Shown: positions 26,065-35,927, counted from the first letter of the stretch. The stretch: DNA of 47,125 nt from Rickettsiales bacterium (GCA_005787525.1 SYAR01000060.1:1-47125), one strand, 5' to 3'. Translations and numbers: made by a program. The notes: generated from the letters alone by a model not told the origin.

Positions 26065-26826
26065 ATGAATTCAATTCTTAAATATATTTTAAAAAACGGT
26101 CTTAGAGACCGTTTGTATCTTGGACTCTTCATCTCAATTGCCGTTGCTTTTGCGGTTTCTATATTTTTAGGAACCACTATGCTCGTTGAGCAAAGTCAAT
26201 CGGCAATCGTTTATTCTCTTGCGACGATTAGAACAATTTTATCAATCGGCATGATTCTTTTTGTATGTATTAATGTCAATCGAGCCTTTGAAAATAAAGA
26301 AATCGAATTTATTTTATCCAAATCAATTTCGCGGGAAAAATTTATTCTCGGTTATTTACTTGGTTTTTTTATTGCCAATTTTTTGATTCTTTTGCCAATC
26401 ACCGCAATAGTTTTTTTAGTTTTTTCTGTTAATAAAATCGGCACTCTTTTTTGGTTTTTAACAACGCTCTCGGAAAATTTAATCATCATTAGTTTTGCTT
26501 TATTAAGCTCGTTAATTTTAAAAAATTCTTTTTCGGCGATCCTTGCCTCATTTGGATTCTACGCCCTTTCCAGATTGATGGGAATGTTTGTAATGGCGAT
26601 TGATATGCCCGAAGATTATTCGTCAATTACTCAGGGTGGGTTGGCAAGTGCTTTAAAAATTTTATCAGTTTTATTTCCGCGTCTTGATTTGTTCGCTCAA
26701 AGCTCTTGGGCAATTTATGGAGTAAAGGAAAATGTGGTTTTATTAATTATTCTTTTTCAATCAATTATATATTTATCATTGATGATTTTCATGGCATTTC
26801 ATGATTTTAAGAAAAAACAATTTTAG
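26065..26826 (+). CDS. ABC-2-like transporter permease subunit
   Basis: A 253-aa integral membrane protein with about six helices and an ABC-2 permease layout, including the coupling-helix-like FENKEIEFILSKSISREKFILG segment after helix 2. That segment is the best family marker. No ATPase partner flanks it. It starts 3 bp after the secretin stop and is followed by a conserved-looking membrane-anchored protein. The transported substrate is unknown. Confidence 0.72.
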   Translation: MNSILKYILKNGLRDRLYLGLFISIAVAFAVSIFLGTTMLVEQSQSAIVYSLATIRTILSIGMILFVCINVNRAFENKEIEFILSKSISREKFILGYLLGFFIANFLILLPITAIVFLVFSVNKIGTLFWFLTTLSENLIIISFALLSSLILKNSFSAILASFGFYALSRLMGMFVMAIDMPEDYSSITQGGLASALKILSVLFPRLDLFAQSSWAIYGVKENVVLLIILFQSIIYLSLMIFMAFHDFKKKQF

Positions 26827-26844
26827 ATTTAGTTAGGTTTATTT

Positions 26845-27594
26845 GTGAAAAATTTTAGATTATTTTTTTATATTTATTCTCATAAAATTTTCTTCTGGCT
26901 TTTTGTTTTAGTTTTTGTTTTACAAATATTTTTTTGGAGAATTACCGAAAAATATCGCATAAATTATGACATTGTCCCGCCAGCGCCATCAAAGCATTTC
27001 GTCAAAGGTGCATCATTTGGCGATGAAGAATTTTTGTTTCGAGTTTTAACTTTAAGATTTCAAAATTCTGGTGATGTTTTTGCCGGATTTGTTAGTTTAA
27101 AAAAATATGATTATTCGCGAGTTTATGATTGGATGACAATTTTAGATAAACTAAATCACGATTCAAGAATAGTGCCATCTTTAGCAAGTTATTATTATTC
27201 TCAATCTTCTAATCCGGAACATATAAATTACGTTTTGAAATATCTAGACGAGCATTCTTCGGTTGATATTGATAAAAATTGGTGGTGGCTTTTTCAAGCA
27301 ACTTTTATCGCCAAAAAAGATTTAGAAGATCTTGACAAATCTTTATATTTTGCTGAAAAATTAGCAAAAAATCAAGCGAAAGAGGCTCCACTTTGGACCA
27401 AACAAATGCCGGCATTTATTAGTGAAAAAAAAGGCGATGGATGCATGGCGTTCAAGGTTATAAAAAATTTAATGGATGAAAGTGAAAGTGGTAAAAGACA
27501 AATTTCAGTTGAAGAAATGAATTTCATGCGTCATTTTATAAATAATCGTTTATCCAAATTAAAAAACCAGAATTTTAACCCGAAGAAATGTTAG
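26845..27594 (+). CDS. Membrane-anchored TPR-like protein, function unknown
   Basis: A 249-aa protein starting at GTG. One N-terminal TM helix (about 14-30) is followed by a periplasmic part with the segments PPAPSKHFVKGASFGDEEFLFR, LRFQNSGDVFAGF, YDYSRVYDWMTILDKLN and VPSLASYYYSQS (each quoted in part). I recall similar segments in proteins widespread in alphaproteobacteria beside ABC permease genes, and the helical pairs look TPR-like. It overlaps nadC by 7 bp. Function unknown; co-operation with the upstream permease is an inference. Confidence 0.65.
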   Translation: MKNFRLFFYIYSHKIFFWLFVLVFVLQIFFWRITEKYRINYDIVPPAPSKHFVKGASFGDEEFLFRVLTLRFQNSGDVFAGFVSLKKYDYSRVYDWMTILDKLNHDSRIVPSLASYYYSQSSNPEHINYVLKYLDEHSSVDIDKNWWWLFQATFIAKKDLEDLDKSLYFAEKLAKNQAKEAPLWTKQMPAFISEKKGDGCMAFKVIKNLMDESESGKRQISVEEMNFMRHFINNRLSKLKNQNFNPKKC

Positions 27595-28454
27595 AAAATT
27601 CTTTGAAAACTTTGCCAAAAATTATTGAATCAGCCCTAAAAGAAGATGAGGCTTTTAATGATTTAACTTCAGATTTAACAATCGCCGAAGACACCAAATG
27701 TAAATTTGCAATTAATGCTCGCGAAGATTTAGTTTTCTGCGGTCGAGAAATTATTGAAGAAGTTTTTTCTCAACTTAAAAATTCTTCAAAATTTAAAAAT
27801 TGTACTTTAGATTTGAAATATTTCTTTGCCGATGGAGACGTTGTTAAGGCTAGAGAATCAATTGCTTCTGGTTCTGGCAATGTTAAAATTATTTTGGCCG
27901 GCGAAAGAATAATTTTAAATTTAATTCAACATTTAAGTGCCATTGCAACCGCAACAAAAAAGCATATTGAGGCGTTGAATAATGCGAAAATAAAAATTCT
28001 TGATACAAGAAAAACTTTACCCAATTTGCGTGAGCTTCAAAAATATGCGGTGAAATGCGGTGGCGGACAAAATCATCGCTTTAATTTAGCCGATTTAATT
28101 TTGATTAAAGATAATCATATCAATGCTTGCGGTGGGATTGATGGAGCCTTGGAGAAAGTTTTGGCTTATAAAAATAATGTGAAAATTGAAATCGAATGCG
28201 ATAATTACTTGCAGGTTGTAGAGTGCTTAAAATTTAATCCGCATATTATTATGCTTGATAATATGAATTTTATAGAATTACAAAAATCAATTAATGAAAT
28301 TCGTAAATGCTCCAGAAGCATAGAAATCGAGGTTTCGGGTGGTATTAGTCTAGAAAATATTCATCATTATAAAAATTTTGACATCGACTTCATTTCCATC
28401 GGCTCTTTAACAAATTCTGCAAAAATAGTTGATATTGGTCTTGACTTTATATAA
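27588..28454 (+). CDS. nadC: Quinolinate phosphoribosyltransferase (decarboxylating)
   Basis: NadC, 288 aa, converts quinolinate and PRPP to nicotinate mononucleotide in NAD synthesis. The LDTRKTLPNLRELQKYAVKCGG and HRFNLADLILIKDNHI segments (quoted in part) are diagnostic, as is the late EVSGGISLENI phosphate-binding strand. nadA and nadB are not present here. Its start overlaps the preceding gene, so it is at the end of the secretin-permease operon. Confidence 0.95.
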   Translation: MLENSLKTLPKIIESALKEDEAFNDLTSDLTIAEDTKCKFAINAREDLVFCGREIIEEVFSQLKNSSKFKNCTLDLKYFFADGDVVKARESIASGSGNVKIILAGERIILNLIQHLSAIATATKKHIEALNNAKIKILDTRKTLPNLRELQKYAVKCGGGQNHRFNLADLILIKDNHINACGGIDGALEKVLAYKNNVKIEIECDNYLQVVECLKFNPHIIMLDNMNFIELQKSINEIRKCSRSIEIEVSGGISLENIHHYKNFDIDFISIGSLTNSAKIVDIGLDFI

Positions 28455-28546
28455 TAAATAACAAATTTATAGAGTATAAATAAAGATATATTAAATTATA
28501 TTTTTCATAAAATATTTTAAATATTCACAAACCCTATTTTAATTAA

Positions 28547-30358
28547 ATGACTAATGGTAAAAAGGTTTTTTCCTTTGTTGTTCGGTCAATTAGACCTTTT
28601 AAATTTTATTTATTTTTGCATTTTTTTGTAATAATTTTTACGGCAATAAATATTTCTTTGGTGCCACTTGTTTCAAAAATATTGTTAAATAAAATAATCA
28701 CCACAGACCACAGTCTCGTGATTCAAGAGACTATGCATATCATGATGTTTTTGGCATTTTTAATAGTTTTACCAAATATAGTTTTAAGAATTTCCGATTA
28801 TGCGTGGACGATGTTTTTGCCAAAATTACGACATCAAATTACCCATGAATCAATTCAAAAACTTTTAAATCAATCGCATCATTTTTTTCAAAATAATTTC
28901 TCTGGATCTTTGGTAAATAAGGTTCGAGATTTATTTAATTCGACTCCAAAAATTATCGAAATATTTTTGTATAATTTTGTTGGCGGAATTTTGGCGGTGT
29001 TTTTTGCTTTTCTTGTTCTTAGTTCGATTAATTATTTTTTCGCCATTGGTTTAGTTGTGTGGGTGATTATTATTATTCCGATTGCTTACCGTTCCGCTCT
29101 AATCACTAATCGAGTCTCAATGAATGTGGCTAATCAACAAAGTCGTATTATGGGAAATATTGTTGATATTTTTGCTAATATTCAAAATATAAAATTATTT
29201 TCAAGCGCCAAATTTGAACTTAATCGCGTTGATAAATTTCAGAAAAAATTCGCCAATCTTTATTCGCAAAGAGGTATTTATTTGAATAAATATTACACAG
29301 TTTTAGGATTGATTTCTTCGTTTTATTTTATCATGTGTTTTGCTTTTCTAGTGTGGCTTTACGCCAATAAGAAAGTCACCGTCGGTGATTTTATTTTAAT
29401 TTTTGGAATCAATAATTTTTTACATAATATTATTCAAGATGCGATGAAGCAAATTCGTAATTTTCTTGAAGAATTTAGTGTGATTAAAGAGGCGTTGGAA
29501 GTTATTGAAAAAGCCCGTGAAGTCAAGGATTGCAAAGAAAAAATCAAAGTTTCTAAAGGTGAAATAATTTTTGATAAAGTTAAATTTTCTTATGATGATA
29601 GCAATCCACTTTTTAGCGATAAATCAGTTAAAATAAAGGCGGGAGAGCGAGTTGGCTTAGTTGGACGTTCGGGTAGTGGCAAATCAACTTTTATCAATTT
29701 ATTATTGCGTTTTTACGATGTCAAAGAAGGTAGAATTTTAATTGATAATCAAGACATTTCTCAAGTCTCGCAAGACTCTTTGCATGAAGCGATTGGGGTT
29801 ATTCCGCAAGAGGCAATTTTATTTCATCGTAATTTAATCGAAAATATTTCTTACGGCAACAAAGAGCCTTTAAACAAAGAACAGCTTATGCAAAAAGTTA
29901 AGGATTCAGCACAAAAAGCCTCGGCACATAGATTTATTGAAGCGATGACAGATGGTTATTATTCTCAAGTCGGAGAACGCGGTGTCAAGCTTTCGGGCGG
30001 TCAGCGTCAAAGAATTGCAATTGCACGAGCCTTCTTTAAAAATGCTCCAATTTTGGTGCTTGATGAAGCGACTAGCCAACTTGATTCGGTTAATGAAAAT
30101 ATTATTCAAGAAAGTTTGAAAAGTTTGATGAAAGATAAAACAACTTTGGTAATTGCGCATCGTCTTTCAACTTTGCAAATGATGGATCGAATTTTAGTTT
30201 TTTCCAATGGCAAAATAGTTGAAGATGGGTGCCATGAAGAGCTGCTTGAGCTTAATGGCTATTACAAAAGATTGTGGAGTGCGCAATCGGGCGGAGTTCT
30301 TACTTATCAAATTGAAGGCGGAGCCACGGCAACGCAATTATTTCCTAACAAAACCTAA
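28547..30358 (+). CDS. ABC transporter, fused permease/ATPase (MsbA-like)
   Basis: A 603-aa half-transporter with about six TM helices in residues 1-310 and a nucleotide-binding domain from about 340. Walker A is GRSGSGKS (373-380), the signature is LSGGQRQRIAIARA, Walker B is ILVLDEATSQLD, and the H-loop is in VIAHRLST. All motifs are intact, so it should be an active exporter homodimer. MsbA-type lipid export is the usual role, but multidrug or peptide export cannot be excluded. It is followed 6 bp later by a nucleotidyltransferase gene. Confidence 0.9.
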   Translation: MTNGKKVFSFVVRSIRPFKFYLFLHFFVIIFTAINISLVPLVSKILLNKIITTDHSLVIQETMHIMMFLAFLIVLPNIVLRISDYAWTMFLPKLRHQITHESIQKLLNQSHHFFQNNFSGSLVNKVRDLFNSTPKIIEIFLYNFVGGILAVFFAFLVLSSINYFFAIGLVVWVIIIIPIAYRSALITNRVSMNVANQQSRIMGNIVDIFANIQNIKLFSSAKFELNRVDKFQKKFANLYSQRGIYLNKYYTVLGLISSFYFIMCFAFLVWLYANKKVTVGDFILIFGINNFLHNIIQDAMKQIRNFLEEFSVIKEALEVIEKAREVKDCKEKIKVSKGEIIFDKVKFSYDDSNPLFSDKSVKIKAGERVGLVGRSGSGKSTFINLLLRFYDVKEGRILIDNQDISQVSQDSLHEAIGVIPQEAILFHRNLIENISYGNKEPLNKEQLMQKVKDSAQKASAHRFIEAMTDGYYSQVGERGVKLSGGQRQRIAIARAFFKNAPILVLDEATSQLDSVNENIIQESLKSLMKDKTTLVIAHRLSTLQMMDRILVFSNGKIVEDGCHEELLELNGYYKRLWSAQSGGVLTYQIEGGATATQLFPNKT

Positions 30359-30364
30359 AAAATT

Positions 30365-31108
30365 ATGACCAAAATTACCCAAGCCTTTATTTTTTGTGCT
30401 GGTCGAGGCGAAAGAATGCGACCACTTACTGAATTTACTCCCAAGCCACTTTTGGAAGTTAAAAATAAAAAAATTCTCGATTATATTTTAGAAAAATTGC
30501 AAAAAATTTCTTCTTTAGAAAAAATTATTATCAACGCTTTTTATCTCGCTGACGAAATTGAAAAACATCTTCATTCTTTAAATAATCCAAAAATTATTCT
30601 TTCGCGTGAAGTTGAAAAAGTCGAAACGGGAGGCGGTTTGGTTTACGCGCTCGATAAAATTGATATTGATAAACCGCTTCTAACCTTGAATGGCGATGTT
30701 TTGTGGCGTGATCAAAATAATTTTTCAGATATAGATTTTTTAAGTGAAAATTTTGATATTAACTCGCATGATTTTTTGCTCGGACTAAAAAAAGTTGAAG
30801 ATTATTGGGGTTATGATGGCGGTTCGCAATCTTTTGGAGATTTCGATTTAATTGGTAAAAAATTACATCATAAAAAATCACAAAATGAACAAAAAGTTTC
30901 AATGAGTCATGTTTATGTTGGCTTGCAAATCCTTAATCCAAAGGTCTTGCTCGGCAATCATGAAAAATGTTTTTCAGTTGGAAAATTTTATAAAAACGCT
31001 GTAAATACTGCCAATATTTTAAATCGAATTGAGGGAATTGAATTAAAGGGTGATTACTTCCATGTTGGCACTCCGCAACATTTAGATTTAGCTAATCGAG
31101 AATATTAA
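30365..31108 (+). CDS. Sugar-1-phosphate nucleotidyltransferase (MurU-like)
   Basis: A 247-aa nucleotidyltransferase. It has the N-terminal signature FCAGRGERMRPLTEFTPKPL, the ETGGGLVYAL segment, the metal-binding LNGDVLW, and a C-terminal YFHVGTPQHLDLANRE. Size and motifs fit the MurU (N-acetylmuramate 1-phosphate uridylyltransferase) / short mannose-1-phosphate guanylyltransferase group, used in peptidoglycan recycling in alphaproteobacteria. Its usual partner kinase AmgK is not next to it. Its 3' end overlaps the convergent flavoprotein by 17 bp. Confidence 0.82.
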   Translation: MTKITQAFIFCAGRGERMRPLTEFTPKPLLEVKNKKILDYILEKLQKISSLEKIIINAFYLADEIEKHLHSLNNPKIILSREVEKVETGGGLVYALDKIDIDKPLLTLNGDVLWRDQNNFSDIDFLSENFDINSHDFLLGLKKVEDYWGYDGGSQSFGDFDLIGKKLHHKKSQNEQKVSMSHVYVGLQILNPKVLLGNHEKCFSVGKFYKNAVNTANILNRIEGIELKGDYFHVGTPQHLDLANREY

Positions 31109-32420
31109 ATATTTTTTGTGCCACTGAATTTGCGTCATTTCTAATGTCGGGAACCGCAGTAATTTCAAAGTCGCGACCGATATTTAATCCGCCAACTAAA
31201 TGCACTTTTGCATTATTGCTTTGCACCAAAATCAAATCTTGTTTTAATAAATTTTTATTCACCATCGAGGCGATCAGCGGATAATTTTTAATGTTAAAAT
31301 CAAATCCCAAGCAATTCACCACATAATCGCAATCCAAAGTCATATTATTGGTTTTAATTATAAATTTACCATCGCTTTTTTCGATTGATTTTACCGAACT
31401 TTTAACGATTTCTAACCGATTATCTTCAATCATTTTATTGATTATTTCTAAAGATGAATTGGGAACGCGATGACGAAAAATATTCCAATAAGGCAATATT
31501 TTTTTCAAAAAAATTCTCTTATTTTTTTCATCTAAATTATGCCACAAAGACTTGGTTTTACTGCGAATAGAGTCAATCAAATGACGCAAATCAGTGTTTT
31601 TATTATCTCTTAAAAATTTTCTAAATTTTAACGAAATATTCCTGATTCCTGTTTTAGTATCGCTATCTTCAATAAAATTTATGGGAACTTGATTGGGAAT
31701 AATATTTTGTGGTAAAAAATGTGCTTTTGGAAAATTTCCTCTGCGTGAAATAGCATAAATTTTTCCCGAAAAATTCTTAGCATTAAGACCAACCAAAACA
31801 TCAACTGCACTAAGTCCTGTGCCAATTATGCAAATTTTATCATCAACCTTAAAATTATTTTTTTGATGAAAATTTTGCGAATTTTTTGACCATAAGGGTG
31901 AAATTAATTTTTCATCATTAAGACAATAATTTAATTTAGATTGAGCAAAACTGGAGGAAAGAACGACTTCATCAGCATCAAAAATTGCATTTTCTGTGTG
32001 AATTTTAAAGCCCTCATCAATATCGATAACAGCTTTTTGAATTAATTCATATTCAATTTTTAAAGCATTGGCAAGTTGAAAAAAATCATCACGAAGTATT
32101 TTTAAAAAATGACCGTAAACATTACGAGGAACGAAGCCGTCGGCACCATTTTTTTCATAAATAGTGGGATAATTTTCTTTTAAAAAATCTAAAAAATCAT
32201 TGGGTTGATCTTCAAACGGACTCATTCTTTTAGCGGGAACATTTAAAATATAATTATCATTAAAATCGCTAAAACCCGCTCCCACAGCTTCGGCGCCGTT
32301 TTTTTCAAAAATTAAAAATTTGATTTTAATTTGATTATTTTGCGCAGAAATTTTTTTTAAAATATTGCCAAAAACCATAATTCCACAAAAGCCAAAACCA
32401 ACAATCGCAATCTTTTTCAT
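31092..32420 (-). CDS. FAD/NAD(P)-binding protein (COG4529-like)
   Basis: A 442-aa flavoprotein. The N-terminal Rossmann motif IVGFGFCGIM (residues 4-13), the VGAGFSDFNDNYILNVPAKRMSPF segment, a second dinucleotide fold CIIGTGLSAVDVLVGL in the middle, and the late NCLGFDF and HLVGGLNIGRDF resemble the COG4529 / FAD-NAD(P)-binding family. The substrate is unknown. DUF6356 lies upstream on the same strand, 12 bp away. Confidence 0.78.
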   Translation of the reverse strand: MKKIAIVGFGFCGIMVFGNILKKISAQNNQIKIKFLIFEKNGAEAVGAGFSDFNDNYILNVPAKRMSPFEDQPNDFLDFLKENYPTIYEKNGADGFVPRNVYGHFLKILRDDFFQLANALKIEYELIQKAVIDIDEGFKIHTENAIFDADEVVLSSSFAQSKLNYCLNDEKLISPLWSKNSQNFHQKNNFKVDDKICIIGTGLSAVDVLVGLNAKNFSGKIYAISRRGNFPKAHFLPQNIIPNQVPINFIEDSDTKTGIRNISLKFRKFLRDNKNTDLRHLIDSIRSKTKSLWHNLDEKNKRIFLKKILPYWNIFRHRVPNSSLEIINKMIEDNRLEIVKSSVKSIEKSDGKFIIKTNNMTLDCDYVVNCLGFDFNIKNYPLIASMVNKNLLKQDLILVQSNNAKVHLVGGLNIGRDFEITAVPDIRNDANSVAQKIFNILD

Positions 32421-32432
32421 GATATTTTTAAA

Positions 32433-32672
32433 TTAATTACTTTTTGATTTGCGAATTTTTGTTTGCTCAGAACGATGATGAAATTTTTCATTAATTTTTC
32501 TTACGTTGCGACTTGCGGTGGTCGTAAAAAAACACGGCAAAATAGAATGAGTAATTAATGCAATACCTACTCCTACAAGGTGAGCTCCGCTTTTAAAAGC
32601 GAAAGAAAAATGTTCAAAATATTTTTCATCAGCATCAATTAAATGTTTTTTTATTGGGTTATTTTTTTTCAT
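32433..32672 (-). CDS. DUF6356-family small protein
   Basis: A 79-aa protein resembling a small family widespread in alphaproteobacteria. Features are the HLIDADEKYFEHFSFAFKSG start, one hydrophobic helix (VGVGIALITHSILPCFF, about 34-50), a TTTASR motif after it, and a basic tail with a KINEKFHHR segment. The function is unknown. It probably sits in the inner membrane and is co-transcribed with the flavoprotein downstream. Confidence 0.72.
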   Translation of the reverse strand: MKKNNPIKKHLIDADEKYFEHFSFAFKSGAHLVGVGIALITHSILPCFFTTTASRNVRKINEKFHHRSEQTKIRKSKSN

Positions 32673-32762
32673 AATTTATTTTTTTAAGAAATTGCTATAA
32701 CATAAATTTAGTAAATTCTAAAGTAAAAATATTTTCAACTTAAAGTTGCAAAAAAATTTTAT

Positions 32763-33698
32763 TTATAAATTTCCGCCCGAAATTATTGCTAAAAATTTTT
32801 GATTTTTTGTTTGCGGATTATTTTTGATATATTGTGCGCAACCAGCAAGCGAAAGGGCTGACGTCGGTTCAATTTTTTCTTGAAACTCCTCTTCCAATTT
32901 TTTTTGCCAAAAAATTATTTCTTCTTCGGAAATTTCTAAAATACCATTTAGTTGTTTTAAATAATGAAAACAACGGGGCGCAACCTTCAAAGTCCTAGCT
33001 CCATCCGCAATCGTTTTTGGAGATTCTTCATAGCCAACAATTTTATTTTCCAAAACTGATCGTGATGCATCATTGGCACTCAAGGGCTCGCACCCAAAAA
33101 CTTGTGCTTGTGGCGAAATACCATTTTTGGCAATTAAACAACCCGAAAGTAAACCGCCACCTCCGCAAGGAGCAAAAATTGCCGATACTTCGCCAATTTC
33201 ATTAATCGCTTCCAAGGCACATGTGCCCTGCCCCGCGATGACATCATCATTATCTGAAGGATGAATAAAAAAATAACCTTCTTGTTGTTTTTCTTCGGCT
33301 AAGCGATTGGCTTCACTGCGTTTTTCGCATAAAATTACTTCGGCGCCAAGCTTACGAGTAGCATCGACCTTGATTGGTGAAGTTATTTTTGCCATGTAAA
33401 TTATAACGGGAATATTAAATTTTTTACCAACAAAAGCTACGGCTTGTGCATGATTTCCTGAACTTTGTGCCACAATTTTTGTTGGAAAAAATCCATGTTT
33501 TTCTTTGAAAGCTAAAACCGCATTAAAGGCTCCACGCGCTTTGAAGGAGTTGGTTTCTTGACGGTTATCCATTTTGAAAAATATTTTTGCATCCAAAATT
33601 TCATCAATTTTTTTATTTGCAATAATTGCGGTATTTTTTATATAATTTTTTATTCTATTTTCCGCCAATAAAATATCTTGAAAATTTAACTCATTCAT
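32763..33698 (-). CDS. Threonine/serine dehydratase or serine racemase-like PLP enzyme
   Basis: A 311-aa fold-type II PLP enzyme counted from the ATG at 33698; an in-frame TTG at 33728 would add ten residues. The PLP lysine is Lys53 in NSFKARGAF, with SSGNHAQAVA, the phosphate-binding CGGGGLLSG, and the terminal ISGGN. It matches catabolic-type threonine/serine dehydratases and serine racemases and lacks the ACT regulatory domain of IlvA. The reaction may be Thr to 2-oxobutyrate or Ser to pyruvate or D-Ser. The RidA protein elsewhere in the window would act on the imine products of such an enzyme. Confidence 0.87.
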   Translation of the reverse strand: MNELNFQDILLAENRIKNYIKNTAIIANKKIDEILDAKIFFKMDNRQETNSFKARGAFNAVLAFKEKHGFFPTKIVAQSSGNHAQAVAFVGKKFNIPVIIYMAKITSPIKVDATRKLGAEVILCEKRSEANRLAEEKQQEGYFFIHPSDNDDVIAGQGTCALEAINEIGEVSAIFAPCGGGGLLSGCLIAKNGISPQAQVFGCEPLSANDASRSVLENKIVGYEESPKTIADGARTLKVAPRCFHYLKQLNGILEISEEEIIFWQKKLEEEFQEKIEPTSALSLAGCAQYIKNNPQTKNQKFLAIISGGNL

Positions 33699-33777
33699 AA
33701 TTTTAAGTTTACTTGTTGTGCCATGCAAATTAACATTTTTAAATATTCAATATAAAAAATAAAATTCCATAACAAAA

Positions 33778-35064
33778 ATGAATAAAAATTCTTACAAAAA
33801 AACTAAAATCGGTGAGCATACATTAAGTTTAGAAACACAAATGATGTCTTACGGCTACGACCCCTTTATGTCTGAAGGTTCGGTCAAGCCTCCGGTTTTT
33901 TTAACTTCAACCTTCGCCTTCAAAAGTGCCGAAGATGGTGCTGATTTTTTTGAAGTGGCGACCGGCAAAAAGCCTGCCCCGCAATCTTCGGTCGGCGGAT
34001 TAATTTATAGTCGCATCAATCATCCGAATTTAGAAATCGTTGAAGATCGCATCGCTTTACTTGAAAATGGTGATTCTTGTGCGGTTTTTTCCAGTGGCAT
34101 GGCGGCAATCAGCACAACCTTTTTGGCATTATTAAAACCCAATGATGTAATTGTTCACTCTTCGCCACTTTACGGTGGAACTGAAGGTTTAATTCGTAAT
34201 GGCTTAAAAAATTGGGGGATAAATTCTTTAGAATTTACTTGCGGTTTGGATTATGAAAAAATTTCACAAGCCCTTGAAGAAGGCAAAAAAATTGGAAAAA
34301 TCGGCGCTGTTTTTATCGAGACTCCAGGTAATCCCACCAACGCTTTGGTCGATTTTTCTAAAGTTCGCAAGGCGGTCGATAATTTTAATCGCGAAAATAA
34401 TTGTGAAGTTCCAATTATTTGCGATAACACTTTGCTCGGTCCAGTTTTTCAAAAACCTTTGCTACAGGGTGTTGATTTGGTGTGTTATTCGCTCACCAAA
34501 TATATCGGAGGACATAGCGATTTAGTAGCGGGCGCGGTTGTTGGCAAAAAATCTTTGATGGAAAAAATTCGTTCCGCTCGCATTGCATTTGGATCGCATC
34601 TCGATCCGCATTCTTCATGGATGATTGGGCGTTCTTTGGAAACCTTATATTTACGGATGAATCGCGCCACTGAATCGGCGGAAAAAATCGCCGATTGGTT
34701 AAAGCAAAATTATCCACAAATTAAAATTTATCATTCCAAATATTTGCTCGACAAAAACTATCAAGAAACCTTTAAAAATCAGTGTCTAGGCTATGGAAGT
34801 ACTTTTGCTTTTATGATTAATGGCGGTCGCAAAAATGCTTTTAAATTTATTAATTCTTTGAAAATTTTTAAATCGGCGGTGAGTTTGGGTGGAACCGAAT
34901 CTTTGGTTTGTCATCCCGCTTCGACTACGCATTCGGGCTTAAGCGAAGAATTGCGAAATAAATTTGAAATTTCCGAAGGCTTGATTCGCTTGTCGATTGG
35001 CATTGAAAATCCTGACGATTTAATTGCAGATTTAAAAATTGCTTTCGCCCAAATTGAACTTTAA
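33778..35064 (+). CDS. Cys/Met metabolism PLP enzyme (methionine gamma-lyase / cystathionine gamma-synthase type)
   Basis: A 428-aa fold-type I PLP enzyme. Features are the YSRINHPNLEIVEDRIA segment, FSSGMAAIST, ETPGNPTNALVD, CDNTLLGPVFQKPL, and the PLP lysine Lys241 in SLTKYIGGHSDLVAG. The C-terminal SLGGTESLVCHPASTTHS is typical. The extended N-terminus and an insert around residues 55-75 (ATGKKPAPQSS) resemble the methionine gamma-lyase-like alphaproteobacterial subgroup. The substrate cannot be fixed from motifs alone. It is divergent from the dehydratase gene. A SAM riboswitch was looked for upstream and not found. Confidence 0.85.
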   Translation: MNKNSYKKTKIGEHTLSLETQMMSYGYDPFMSEGSVKPPVFLTSTFAFKSAEDGADFFEVATGKKPAPQSSVGGLIYSRINHPNLEIVEDRIALLENGDSCAVFSSGMAAISTTFLALLKPNDVIVHSSPLYGGTEGLIRNGLKNWGINSLEFTCGLDYEKISQALEEGKKIGKIGAVFIETPGNPTNALVDFSKVRKAVDNFNRENNCEVPIICDNTLLGPVFQKPLLQGVDLVCYSLTKYIGGHSDLVAGAVVGKKSLMEKIRSARIAFGSHLDPHSSWMIGRSLETLYLRMNRATESAEKIADWLKQNYPQIKIYHSKYLLDKNYQETFKNQCLGYGSTFAFMINGGRKNAFKFINSLKIFKSAVSLGGTESLVCHPASTTHSGLSEELRNKFEISEGLIRLSIGIENPDDLIADLKIAFAQIEL

Positions 35065-35093
35065 AAATTTATAAAAATACTGCAAAAAAAATT

Positions 35094-35927
35094 ATGATAA
35101 AAATTGCAACATTTAATGTCAACTCTGTCAAGGCAAGGCTTCCAAGGCTTCTCGAATGGCTAAAATATTCCAATCCGGATATTGTTTGTTTGCAAGAATT
35201 AAAATGCGAAGAAAGTGCCTTTCCTTTTGAGGCCTTGCTCGATGCTGGCTATAATTCGGCGGTTTTTGGACAAAAAACTTATAATGGTGTTGCCATTTTA
35301 TCAAAATATAAAATTGAAGATGTGGTTAAAGGTCTACCCTCTCTAAGCGATAATGATGGCATTGATGGTGGTCAAGATTTACAAGCGCGTTATATCGAAG
35401 CGGTGATTTCATTCAAAGGCGGTGCGATTCGCGTAGCTTCGGTCTATGTTCCAAATGGTGGGGGCGATTTGGCGGAAGGAGAAAAATTGGAAGATTCTAA
35501 AAAATTTATTTACAAAATAAAATTTTTTGAACGCCTTCATGCCCACATTGCCAACCTTTCGCACTATGATGAATTACAAATTTTTGGTGGCGATTACAAT
35601 GTTGCGGGTGAAGCGATCGATATTTTTGATGCTAAAAAATTTGATGGACAAATTTTATTTCATCCACAAGAAAGACAAAAATTTCGCGAGATTTTAAACG
35701 GTGGATTGATTGACTCTTACCGTGCTAAATACCCTCATAATCAAGCCTTCAGCTGGTGGGATTATCGTGGCAATTCTTATGCGCAAAACAAAGGAGCGCG
35801 GATTGATTATTTATTAATTTCACCAAATTGCGCCGATAAAATTATTGATTGCGACATCGAGGACAAAAACGTCCGCGACCAAGAAAAGGCCTCGGATCAT
35901 TGCCCAGTTTGCTTGACGATTTCGTGA
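35094..35927 (+). CDS. xth: Exodeoxyribonuclease III-type AP endonuclease (copy 2)
   Basis: A 277-aa enzyme of the same fold as the gene at 8690-9478 but clearly diverged. Motifs include ATFNVNSVKARL, CLQELKC, YVPNGGG, GGDYNVAGEAID, FSWWDYRGNS, KGARIDYLLIS and SDHCPV. The GGQDLQARYIEA stretch is characteristic of the common alphaproteobacterial XthA form, so this is probably the main exonuclease III. It follows the Cys/Met PLP gene by 29 bp. Confidence 0.93.
   Translation: MIKIATFNVNSVKARLPRLLEWLKYSNPDIVCLQELKCEESAFPFEALLDAGYNSAVFGQKTYNGVAILSKYKIEDVVKGLPSLSDNDGIDGGQDLQARYIEAVISFKGGAIRVASVYVPNGGGDLAEGEKLEDSKKFIYKIKFFERLHAHIANLSHYDELQIFGGDYNVAGEAIDIFDAKKFDGQILFHPQERQKFREILNGGLIDSYRAKYPHNQAFSWWDYRGNSYAQNKGARIDYLLISPNCADKIIDCDIEDKNVRDQEKASDHCPVCLTIS

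Noticed and set aside
33699-33777. SAM riboswitch upstream of the Cys/Met PLP enzyme
   Set aside because: The gap is short and AT-rich, without the stems or conserved cores of SAM-I or SAM-II elements.
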